From: Lachnospiraceae bacterium
Lineage (GTDB): Bacteria; Bacillota; Clostridia; Lachnospirales; Lachnospiraceae
Reading direction: 5' to 3'
NCBI GenBank assembly: GCA_017938145.1
Contig: JAGBCB010000016.1
Span: 1-58,419, forward strand
Length of the DNA stretch: 58,419 bases
A program made the translations under genes and the position numbers. A model generated the notes under the pieces. The model worked only from the letters and a program-made list of their open reading frames with translations. It had not been told where the DNA came from and made no database searches. Positions 1 to 7,400 of this stretch are shown piece after piece (within the stretch, counting starts at the first letter, position 1; each line of letters begins with the position of its first letter).

Positions 1-69
1 ACATTAGCAAGATTTGCCGTTTTTCAATCGTGGCATAAAAAATGTTTTCCAGTACCATTCACTACTCAT

Positions 70-400
70 GATTGTACTTCGGGGTATATAAGGAAAAATA
101 TGTGTTCCATACCCTGACTTGCTAAAAAAATATCCTGTATAGTACATTTTATCGGCTGCTAGATGGTATCTACAAAATTTTTCAGTCACAATACCCCGAC
201 ATACAAGAATAGCGGGGTATTGCATTAGGATTATTTTATAGATACCCCTTGCCTAATATATTTCTAGAGAAATGTGGCTTCACAGGGTATAGCATGGTAA
301 AAATGTTGTATATACCCCGGGTTCAAAAATGCTTTGCATTTTCCTCACTAGCATTGCGAATCACCTTTAGCGATTGGATCGCTAACTTCAAGTTTGTCGC
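70..400. repeat. Non-coding stretch with clustered ATACCCC-type motifs and two palindromes
   Basis: The first ~470 bases hold no convincing gene. ATACCC/GGGTAT-type motifs recur in both orientations near 76, 110, 191, 213, 241, 287 and 312. The pair at 190-198 and 213-221 is a perfect 9-bp inverted repeat (AATACCCCG / CGGGGTATT). A second perfect palindrome, TTAGCGAT-TGG-ATCGCTAA, lies at 367-385. A 73-codon minus-strand frame (4-225) runs through the motifs but has no ribosome-binding site and no recognisable sequence. It could be a decayed element or an operator cluster for a gene left of the window. Confidence 0.4.
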
Positions 401-477
401 CCTGATTATATCATAATTCTGTACTCCCGTCTATGCTCTGCGGAAGTTCCCCGATGCGAAAGTAAAATATAAGAAAA

Positions 478-506
478 CCTCCGCATCAGAAAACCTGACG
501 CGGAGG
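478..506 (-). terminator. Rho-independent terminator of gdhA
   Basis: CCTCCGC and GCGGAGG arms, extended by TCAG/CTGA around a short A-rich loop, are followed on the minus strand by a T-rich run (complement of 471-477). It lies ~30 bases past the gdhA stop codon. Confidence 0.85.
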
Positions 507-537
507 CCGTAAATATCATTATAAAAGTATGTACAAT

Positions 538-1887
538 TTAGAATGTACCCTGAGCAAGCATAGCATCTGCAACCTTCTTGAAGCCTGCGATGTTTGCACC
601 TGCAACCAGGTTGTAACCAAGACCAACTTCTTCAGCAGCCTTTGCGGACTCGTCATGGATGCTGATCATGATGCGGTGAAGCTTTTCATCAACTTCTTCT
701 GCTGTCCAGCTGTATCTCTCGGAGTTCTGGCTCATTTCGAGACCGGAAACAAGAACACCACCTGCGTTAACTGCCTTAGATGGAGCAACGATCATGCCCG
801 GCTGTTCCATTAAGAACTTAAGAGCATCGTTTGTGGTTGGCATGTTAGCAACTTCGATGTAGTACTTAACGCCGTTTGCAGCAATTCTCTTAGCCTGTTC
901 CATGTTAACGTCGTTCTGGGTAGCACATGGCATAACAACGTCAACCTTAACGCCCCATGGCTTTTCACCAGGGAAGAACTGGCAACCGAACTTATCAGCG
1001 TAATCCTGAACCTTATCACGGCCGGAGGAACGCATCTCAAGTAAGAAATCAATCTTCTCGTCTGTGATGATGCCTTCCGGATCGTAGATGTATCCGTCAG
1101 GACCGGATAATGTAACTGCCTTACCACCAAGCTCAGCAATCTTCTTAGCAGCGCCCCATGCAACGTTACCGAAACCGGAAATTGCAAAGGTCTTGCCTTC
1201 GATTGTATCGCCTTCATGCTTTAATACTTCGCATGTATAGTAAACTGCGCCGTAGCCTGTTGCTTCCGGACGGATTAAGGAACCACCGTAGGAACGGCCC
1301 TTACCTGTTAATGTGCCGTTTTCGAACGCACCTCTGATGCGACGGTACTGACCATAGAGGTAACCGATTTCTCTTCCGCCTACACCGATATCACCGGCAG
1401 GAACATCTACGTCAGGACCGATGTGACGATATAATTCTGTCATGAATGCCTGGCAGAATCTCATGATTTCGCCGTCGCTCTTACCACGTGGGTCGAAGTC
1501 GGAACCACCCTTAGCACCGCCCATAGGAAGTGTGGTTAAGCTGTTCTTGAAGGTCTGCTCGAAACCGAGGAACTTCATGATGGAAAGGTTTACGGATGGA
1601 TGGAAACGAAGACCACCCTTGTAAGGTCCGATTGCGCCGTTGAACTGTACGCGGTAGCCACGGTTTACCTGAGTCTGACCATTGTCGTCAACCCAAGCAA
1701 CGCGGAACTCAATAACTCTTTCAGGCTCACACATTCTCTCTAAGAGTGCAGCCTTTCTATATACTTCTTCATTTTTGTCTACTACCGGCTTTAAAGAAGA
1801 TAAAACTTCTTCCACTGTCTGTAAGAACTCTGGTTCATTAGCGTTCTTTTCCGATACTTTTGCGATGACTTCATCTACGTATGACAT
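538..1887 (-). CDS. gdhA: NADP-specific glutamate dehydrogenase
   Basis: Interconverts 2-oxoglutarate plus ammonium and glutamate in the cytoplasm. The 449-residue length is that of the hexameric bacterial NADP-type enzyme. Visible motifs are the substrate-binding segment GPYKGGLRFHPSVN (residues 87-100), the catalytic-lysine segment PMGGAKGGSDFDP (K126), and the Rossmann glycine motif SGFGNVAWGA in the second half. AGGAGG lies at 897-902 within 1897-1902, ten bases before the ATG. It is monocistronic: its own promoter lies upstream and a terminator follows. The assignment is firm; NADP preference is by family resemblance only. Confidence 0.97.
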   Translation of the reverse strand: MSYVDEVIAKVSEKNANEPEFLQTVEEVLSSLKPVVDKNEEVYRKAALLERMCEPERVIEFRVAWVDDNGQTQVNRGYRVQFNGAIGPYKGGLRFHPSVNLSIMKFLGFEQTFKNSLTTLPMGGAKGGSDFDPRGKSDGEIMRFCQAFMTELYRHIGPDVDVPAGDIGVGGREIGYLYGQYRRIRGAFENGTLTGKGRSYGGSLIRPEATGYGAVYYTCEVLKHEGDTIEGKTFAISGFGNVAWGAAKKIAELGGKAVTLSGPDGYIYDPEGIITDEKIDFLLEMRSSGRDKVQDYADKFGCQFFPGEKPWGVKVDVVMPCATQNDVNMEQAKRIAANGVKYYIEVANMPTTNDALKFLMEQPGMIVAPSKAVNAGGVLVSGLEMSQNSERYSWTAEEVDEKLHRIMISIHDESAKAAEEVGLGYNLVAGANIAGFKKVADAMLAQGTF

Positions 1888-1935
1888 ACTTTTTGTCCTC
1901 CTTTTTCTGAATCATATTTAACACTATGATGCTTT

Positions 1936-1964
1936 ATTATATTAGTCCGATAAAGTTTTTGCAA
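1936..1964 (-). promoter_or_regulatory. gdhA promoter
   Basis: TTGCAA (1959-1964), a 17-base spacer and TATAAT (1936-1941), reading leftward, ~50 bases before the gdhA start. A near-consensus housekeeping sigma promoter. Confidence 0.8.
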
Positions 1965-2001
1965 GAGGAAATTTAAATTTTTTTCAATTTTTTTTCATTT
2001 T

Positions 2002-2634
2002 TTATTCCCGACCGCCAAATTCGGTCAAAAAATCACTTTCGCAAGGTGCTAAATAGTACTTTTGAAGCAGGGAAACGCTGATTTGTTTCTGTGTTTCCAG
2101 GTCAGTGGTTTCCCCGAGGAGTTTCCTTGTCTCCTCTAAAATCTCTTTCCACTGCAGAATGAACTTCTCATAGGCCTTTAGATTCGTTTCACCCAGCCAC
2201 TTATCGATTTTAATTTTACTGCGGTTTTCCTTTTTGCATTCTCCGGTCATTAAAACATAAGAGAAGCCTCCGTCGTGATAATACCGTCCCAGTGGAAATA
2301 ACCGGCAAATTCCCGGTCGGAATGCATGGATACTGCAACGTCCCTCTCCGTTTAAGAACGGACATGCCCCTGTCTGATTTTCCATATTCAGGCTTGGCAG
2401 GATTAACCCGTCCACCACAGACAGCATCACCTGCTTGCCGACCATCTCCGAAAATGTTACTCCTACGCCCCTTGTCAACCGCCACACATCATAAGGATCC
2501 AAAACCACAGAATTTCCCATTCCCTTACAGCAGGCGGAGCATCCCTCACAGTCATTACAGCCAAGCCGGGCCATGTCACTGCTTCTATATAATTTCCCAT
2601 CGGTTAATGTGCTTAAATCACCGTCTCGTTTCAT
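2002..2634 (-). CDS. YkgJ family cysteine cluster protein
   Basis: A 210-residue protein with the N-terminal Cys cluster CNDCEGCSACCKGMGNS (about 26-42), then CPFLNGEGRCSIHAFRPGICRLFP. These spaced cysteines are the signature of the YkgJ (CxxCxxCC) family, thought to bind a metal or an Fe-S cluster; the biochemical function is unknown. The C-terminal third is helical and charged. AAAGGACG precedes the ATG. It diverges from the lipid kinase gene at 2734. Confidence 0.85.
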   Translation of the reverse strand: MKRDGDLSTLTDGKLYRSSDMARLGCNDCEGCSACCKGMGNSVVLDPYDVWRLTRGVGVTFSEMVGKQVMLSVVDGLILPSLNMENQTGACPFLNGEGRCSIHAFRPGICRLFPLGRYYHDGGFSYVLMTGECKKENRSKIKIDKWLGETNLKAYEKFILQWKEILEETRKLLGETTDLETQKQISVSLLQKYYLAPCESDFLTEFGGRE

Positions 2635-2653
2635 CGTTTCACGTCCTTTTTCA

Positions 2654-2682
2654 TTGACAACTTTTCTTCCAAATGTTATCGT
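2654..2682 (+). promoter_or_regulatory. Putative promoter of the lipid kinase gene
   Basis: Consensus TTGACA (2654-2659), a 17-base spacer and a weaker TATCGT (2677-2682), ~50 bases before the ATG at 2734. Confidence 0.5.
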
Positions 2683-2733
2683 AATACTGATAGAAAGAAT
2701 TTGTCAATACTGAAAACACACAGGAGAATCTTT

Positions 2734-3660
2734 ATGCTTTACTTTTTTGTAAATCCCGCTTCCCGTTCCGGCAAAGGTGCTGAAAAGTGGTATCAGGTAC
2801 AACCGATTTTAACCGAAAAGCAAGTTCCTTATCAGGTACATTTTTTATCCAATGAACCGTTTCCTCGTGCTATTATGGAAGATATTTTTGCCAAAGAAGA
2901 AGGAACCGTTTCCATTATCATTATCGGCGGTGACGGTACCATCAACCAGTGCGTGAATACTATTCCGGATTTTACCCGTGCGGAACTCAGTGTTCTTCCT
3001 ACCGGTTCCGGCAACGATTTTTGCCGCAACAAAGAAATTCCTAAATCTTTGGAAGAACAAATTGACAACATCATCAACAAGAAAAACACCCGCATGGTAG
3101 ACCGGGGTGTCATTACATATACACTGACCACAAAAGAAACCATCTCCCGAAGTTTTGTAGTCAGCACGGGCTTTGGGTATGACGCTGCCATCTGTCATTT
3201 AGCAGAACGCTCCAAGTTAAAAAAAGTCTTAAATAAAATCAAGCTGGGCAAACTGGTATATTTGGCAATCGGCATAAAAGAAATTTTCGGGGCAAAGCTT
3301 ACCGACATGGAGATTACCATTGACGGAGTCACCAAGCAATATAAAAAGGTATTCTTCATCGCCACCATGAACCAGCCTTTTGAAGGCGGCGGCGTTGCCA
3401 TGACACCAAGTGCTTCCGACTGCGACGAAACTTTAGACTTCCTGATTTTCAGCGGCGTTTCCAAATTCAAAGCACTTTGTACCATTCCGCTTCTGTATGT
3501 AAAGAAGCATGCCGGAAAGCCGGGAGTTACCCTGCTTACCGGAAAAACAGTTTCGGTTACTTCTTCGTCAGAAAGAATTCTGCATTTTGACGGCGACAGT
3601 TTAGAGGGCTGTACCGGCTTTGATGCAAAGTTAGATGGAAAAGTAAACGTTATATTTTAA
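2734..3660 (+). CDS. Diacylglycerol kinase catalytic-domain (YegS/DagK-like) lipid kinase
   Basis: A 308-residue soluble enzyme expected to phosphorylate a lipid such as diacylglycerol at the membrane face. It begins FVNPASRSGKG and carries the nucleotide-binding motif IGGDGTINQCVN (~70-81) followed by LPTGSGNDFCR (~93-103), the two hallmarks of the DAGK catalytic fold. A TTG codon at 2701 is in frame, but AGGAGA at 2722-2727 fits the ATG at 2734, so I chose that start. It stands alone between divergent promoters and a strong terminator. The exact lipid substrate cannot be read from sequence. Confidence 0.9.
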   Translation: MLYFFVNPASRSGKGAEKWYQVQPILTEKQVPYQVHFLSNEPFPRAIMEDIFAKEEGTVSIIIIGGDGTINQCVNTIPDFTRAELSVLPTGSGNDFCRNKEIPKSLEEQIDNIINKKNTRMVDRGVITYTLTTKETISRSFVVSTGFGYDAAICHLAERSKLKKVLNKIKLGKLVYLAIGIKEIFGAKLTDMEITIDGVTKQYKKVFFIATMNQPFEGGGVAMTPSASDCDETLDFLIFSGVSKFKALCTIPLLYVKKHAGKPGVTLLTGKTVSVTSSSERILHFDGDSLEGCTGFDAKLDGKVNVIF

Positions 3661-3667
3661 ACATTTT

Positions 3668-3704
3668 CAGGGTGTTCCCGGTGTTATTCACCGGAAGCGC
3701 CCTG
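3668..3704 (+). terminator. Terminator after the lipid kinase gene
   Basis: A long hairpin with CAGGG/CCCTG outer arms and a CCCGGTG/CACCGG core is followed by a T-rich run (ATTTTACATTCTTTTTTT). Confidence 0.85.
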
Positions 3705-3720
3705 ATTTTACATTCTTTTT

Positions 3721-4332
3721 TTATTCTAATATTTTACCGTCCGTAGAAATGATAACCACTCTCCACGGAATAAATTTGCCGCTGGCCTGCAATGCCCTTT
3801 TTGCAGCATTTTCAATTCCACCGCAGCATGGCACTTCCATGCGTACAATCGTCACACTTTTAATGTTATTGTTCCTAATGATTTCTGTCAGCTTCTCCGC
3901 ATAATCCACCGCATCCAGTTTTGGACATCCGATTACGGTAACATGGTTCCGGATAAATTCCTTGTGGAAGTTTCCGTAAGCATAGGCGGTACAATCTGCC
4001 GCAATCAAAAGGTTTGCCCCATCAAAGTACGGTGCACGGATTGGTAAAAGTTTAATCTGCACCGGCCACTGCATCAGTTCCGAGCTGCCTTTGTACTGCT
4101 TGGAAGCCAGCACTGCGGCTTCATCGTATGCAGGTGCTTCTCTCTCCTCAAAACTAATGGCATTGGTCGGACAAGCCGGCAAACAATCCCCCAATCCATC
4201 ACAGTAATCTTCACGGGTCAACTTAGCTTTTCCGTCAATCATTTCAATTGCGCCCTCATGACATGCAGCAGCGCAGGCACCACAACCGTTACATCTTTCT
4301 TCATCAATTCTAATTATTTTACGTATCATCAA
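3721..4332 (-). CDS. Ferredoxin-like 4Fe-4S binding protein
   Basis: 203 residues with two N-terminal Cys clusters, CNGCGACAAACHEGAI (~14-29) and CDGLGDCLPACPTNAI (~44-59). Both resemble bacterial ferredoxin 4Fe-4S motifs, but the second has extra residues between cysteines. The C-terminal half has more cysteines (AADCTAY, IGCPKLD, VPCCGG), suggesting a further metal or redox site. AGGAGA precedes the chosen ATG. It is divergent from a Crp/Fnr regulator, an arrangement common in clostridia for redox-responsive pairs. The electron partner is unknown. Confidence 0.85.
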   Translation of the reverse strand: MMIRKIIRIDEERCNGCGACAAACHEGAIEMIDGKAKLTREDYCDGLGDCLPACPTNAISFEEREAPAYDEAAVLASKQYKGSSELMQWPVQIKLLPIRAPYFDGANLLIAADCTAYAYGNFHKEFIRNHVTVIGCPKLDAVDYAEKLTEIIRNNNIKSVTIVRMEVPCCGGIENAAKRALQASGKFIPWRVVIISTDGKILE

Positions 4333-4357
4333 AAATTCTCCTTCTCATCATTTTACT

Positions 4358-4416
4358 TTGACTTCATAGGCATATTATATTATAATTTTTAAAACAAGTC
4401 TGTTGTTTTTACAACA
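4358..4416 (+). promoter_or_regulatory. Promoter and palindromic operator of the Crp/Fnr gene
   Basis: TTGACT (4358-4363), a 17-base spacer and TATAAT (4381-4386). The perfect inverted repeat TGTTGT-TTTT-ACAACA (4401-4416) follows at about +8 to +23, just before the ribosome-binding site AAAGGAG. Its position suggests repression, probably by the encoded regulator. Confidence 0.7.
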
Positions 4417-4431
4417 AAAGGAGCACTTTTT

Positions 4432-5091
4432 ATGGAGAAATATGTTGAACTGTTAAAACGCACACAACTTTTTTCAGGAGTAAAGGATACAGAAATCACT
4501 TCCATGCTGCACTGCCTACAGGCAAAACTGTTAACATTCAAAAAAGGGGATTATGTTTTCCGGGAAGGAGAACACATTGACAAACTTACCATATTGGCAG
4601 AAGGAAAGCTTCTGGTACAACGGGATGACTTTTGGGGAAATCGGAGCATTGTCAATGTTATCCGCATCGGAGAAATGTTCGGAGAAGCATATGTTGCACC
4701 GGAAAGCGGAAGTCTGCTCAATGACGTTATCGCAGAGGAAGACAGTACCGTAATCTTTTTTGATGTCCGCAGAATCCTTACCGTATGTTCTACCGCCTGC
4801 CGGTTTCATTCCATGGTAGTACAAAATCTCTTTTTTGCGATATCTGAGAAAAACCGGAAGCTGGTGCAAAAAATCGACCATATGTCCAAGCGTTCCACAC
4901 GGGCAAAGCTTTTATCCTATCTGTCCGAAGAAGCCAAACGGCATAACAATAACCGTTTCACCATTCCTTTCACAAGACAGCAGCTGGCAGATTTCCTCTG
5001 CGTTGACCGAAGTGCCATGTCCAATGAATTATGCAAAATGCGTGACGAAGGACTACTGCAATTTGATAAAAATAAATTCATATTGCTATAA
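4432..5091 (+). CDS. Crp/Fnr family transcriptional regulator
   Basis: 219 residues. The N-terminal half is a cyclic-nucleotide-binding-like beta barrel (FKKGDYVFREGEHIDKLTIL, then IGEMFGEAYV). The C-terminal winged helix contains TRQQLADFLCVDRSAMSNEL, the typical Crp recognition helix. No N-terminal Fnr-type Cys cluster is present, so direct Fe-S oxygen sensing is unlikely; the effector is unknown. It is divergent from the ferredoxin gene and preceded by a palindrome that may be its own operator. It ends three bases from the convergent GH31 gene with no terminator visible between them. Confidence 0.92.
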   Translation: MEKYVELLKRTQLFSGVKDTEITSMLHCLQAKLLTFKKGDYVFREGEHIDKLTILAEGKLLVQRDDFWGNRSIVNVIRIGEMFGEAYVAPESGSLLNDVIAEEDSTVIFFDVRRILTVCSTACRFHSMVVQNLFFAISEKNRKLVQKIDHMSKRSTRAKLLSYLSEEAKRHNNNRFTIPFTRQQLADFLCVDRSAMSNELCKMRDEGLLQFDKNKFILL

Positions 5092-5094
5092 AAA

Positions 5095-7368
5095 TTACAG
5101 CGTAATTTCCATCTCCTTGTTAAATACAAGTCCTCTGGCTCTTTCACCGTATCGTACTACTAATTTTCTGTAAGTGGACTGATATCCCTCATGATCCATC
5201 TTCATGGTAAGGGAGTTACCCTTTCTTACAAAGTGATATTCATTGTAAGCACCCTTCTGGTAATCTAAGGACTCACCGTCATCCTCATAATGCACATACT
5301 CAGACTCATCAGCCCCCGGTGCCAGGTAGAGGTGTAAATTTGTAATCTTGCTCTTTTCGATATGCTGTAATCCGGCAAACATCGGAATCATAGCGCCGGC
5401 CTTAATAAAGAGACCGGTTTCATTCAACTTCATTTGCACAATATATTCCTTGCCGCCTTCCAGCACTTCATTTGTAAAATAGTTCACCCACTTGCCCTCC
5501 GGCAGATAAACCACACGGGACTTCTGACCCTGGTTTACGATAGGCGCCAGCATCACGGAAGCACCAATCATTACCTGGTCATTGATTTCTTTTACGTTTT
5601 CGTCCTGTGGGAAATCATAAAACAGCGGACGATACAGCGGTGTACCATTCACATGGGCTGCACGGAGCTGGTCGTAAATGTATGGCAGGAACTCATATCG
5701 CAAATTCAAAAACTTCTTATAAATCTCTACAGTCTCCTCATCAAAGGCCTGTGGCTCTTGATGTCTGGTGTTCAGGGAAGAGTGATTGCGCAGGAACGGA
5801 TTGAACATATTTGCTTCCACCCAACGGATTAACAATTCCTTGCTGCACTCGTTACCAAAACCGCCAATATCCACACCGTTTACCACAAAACCGGACATAT
5901 TCATAGTCATCACCTGTGGCAGGGAAGTACGCAGATGATCCCACAGGGACTGGTTATCGCCATTCCAGGAGGTGGTGTACGGACTGCTTGTAGCAAATGC
6001 CGCTCTGGTAATTACTGTCGGACGCAGATTGTTGTTGGTAAATGCTTTTGCAATACATCTTGCCATATACTCACCGTACAGGTTGTGGACTTCGTCATGA
6101 TAATAGGTCTTATCGCCTGCTTTAAATTCCACATCATCCGGCAGCGGACCGTTAAAGGAGGCCGGCTCATTCATATCGCACCAGATGCCGGACATGCCGT
6201 ATTCTTTAATAAACTTATCCGTTACTTCTGTCAAGAAGTCTGCTGTTTTTTCCTCAAAGTAATTCGGATACTTGGAATCTCCCGGCCAAACCGCGTTGAT
6301 ATAATCTTCGCCGTCTTTGGTTGCCCAGCCATGATTCTTTGTTAAGGTGTCGTAAAGCTCATAGCCTTCTTCTACCTTTACTCCCGGGTCAATAATCGGA
6401 ATCATGCCGATACCGTCTTCCTTTAAATCGGCAATAAACTGCTTGGCATCGTCAAAATAACCTTCTGCAACGGTATATACTTTATAACGCTCCATATAAT
6501 TGATGTCCGCATGGATGTAATCAATCGGCATCTGGTTCTCCTTATGGAACTCACGGATGGCCTGCATTTCCTCCTGGGAATAGGACCAGCGGGACGCATG
6601 GTAGCCAAGGAACTTCATTGGTGTGAACAGGCTTCTGCCCACCAGTTCGGTATAGTTCTTGGTGATGTCTGCTGGAGTATCGCCAAGCAACAGGAAGTAG
6701 TCGTACTCGCCCTTCTGGGTACCGAGGTACATAAACTTCTTGTTGTACTTACCGAGGTTGATAACACATTTGTAGCTGGACGGATAAAACACACCGTAGT
6801 AGCTGGTCTGATGATGATTTACCAGCAAGTAAGTGATAGACTTATACAAAGATTTATAGTTCTCATTGTGCTGGGACGGGTCGTCGGTGTTCCAGGAAAT
6901 ATACTCATAGTCACGACGGTTTAAATGGGCCGCCTTGTCGCCAAGACCGTAAATCTTATCTTCATCATCGAAGAGACGGAAGGTCATCTGAGCCTTAAAG
7001 TCAGCCAGGGAAGCTTCTTCCTTGTGACCTTCTAATTTAGCTAAATCAAAGTCTTTGTCTTCTTCGTAGATTTTGGCATCTTCACCGGCATACTCTTCAA
7101 AATATGGCTGGCCTTTTCTCGTGATGCGTAATGTCAGAGCATCATCCACCAGAATTTCCACATTACCTGACTTAATAATGAAATTGTCGCCAAGTGTTAC
7201 CACCTTACTAGCCACAAGTTCGTTGCGGTAATTTAAATGCACCAGTTCTTCGCTGTTTTTCTTTTCATACACGCGAAGAAGTCCTTCGTGAATCCATTCT
7301 AAATGTTTTTCCTTTGTGCCGTTAGAAAGGCAGATATGATTGCCTTCCATTGTATAGTCAAGTTTCAT
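5095..7368 (-). CDS. Glycoside hydrolase family 31 alpha-glucosidase-type enzyme
   Basis: A 757-residue retaining alpha-glycosidase with the GH31 nucleophile motif GIWCDMNEPASF (Asp near 400) and the acid/base segment SWNGDNQSLWDHLR (Asp near 470). The N-terminal ~200 residues form the usual beta-sandwich, and the C-terminus has beta-domains. There is no signal peptide, so it is cytoplasmic and probably acts on imported oligosaccharides; alpha-glucosidase is the likeliest activity, alpha-xylosidase possible. A GTG 18 bases upstream is in frame, but AGAGGA fits the ATG at 7368. It follows the GTPase-nuclease gene by 32 bases, with a small hairpin at 7384-7398 between them. Confidence 0.92.
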   Translation of the reverse strand: MKLDYTMEGNHICLSNGTKEKHLEWIHEGLLRVYEKKNSEELVHLNYRNELVASKVVTLGDNFIIKSGNVEILVDDALTLRITRKGQPYFEEYAGEDAKIYEEDKDFDLAKLEGHKEEASLADFKAQMTFRLFDDEDKIYGLGDKAAHLNRRDYEYISWNTDDPSQHNENYKSLYKSITYLLVNHHQTSYYGVFYPSSYKCVINLGKYNKKFMYLGTQKGEYDYFLLLGDTPADITKNYTELVGRSLFTPMKFLGYHASRWSYSQEEMQAIREFHKENQMPIDYIHADINYMERYKVYTVAEGYFDDAKQFIADLKEDGIGMIPIIDPGVKVEEGYELYDTLTKNHGWATKDGEDYINAVWPGDSKYPNYFEEKTADFLTEVTDKFIKEYGMSGIWCDMNEPASFNGPLPDDVEFKAGDKTYYHDEVHNLYGEYMARCIAKAFTNNNLRPTVITRAAFATSSPYTTSWNGDNQSLWDHLRTSLPQVMTMNMSGFVVNGVDIGGFGNECSKELLIRWVEANMFNPFLRNHSSLNTRHQEPQAFDEETVEIYKKFLNLRYEFLPYIYDQLRAAHVNGTPLYRPLFYDFPQDENVKEINDQVMIGASVMLAPIVNQGQKSRVVYLPEGKWVNYFTNEVLEGGKEYIVQMKLNETGLFIKAGAMIPMFAGLQHIEKSKITNLHLYLAPGADESEYVHYEDDGESLDYQKGAYNEYHFVRKGNSLTMKMDHEGYQSTYRKLVVRYGERARGLVFNKEMEITL

Positions 7369-7383
7369 AATATCCTCTCTTTC

Positions 7384-7398
7384 CACCGGATTCCGGTG
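7384..7398. promoter_or_regulatory. Short GC-rich palindrome between two genes
   Basis: CACCGGA-T-TCCGGTG is a perfect 15-bp palindrome in the 32-base gap upstream of the GH31 ribosome-binding site. There is no T-tract, so it is not a standard terminator; an mRNA processing or stabilising hairpin is possible. Confidence 0.35.
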
Positions 7399-7400
7399 TT

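Noticed and set aside
4-225. 73-codon minus-strand frame
   Set aside because: No ribosome-binding site, no family resemblance, and it runs through inverted repeats.
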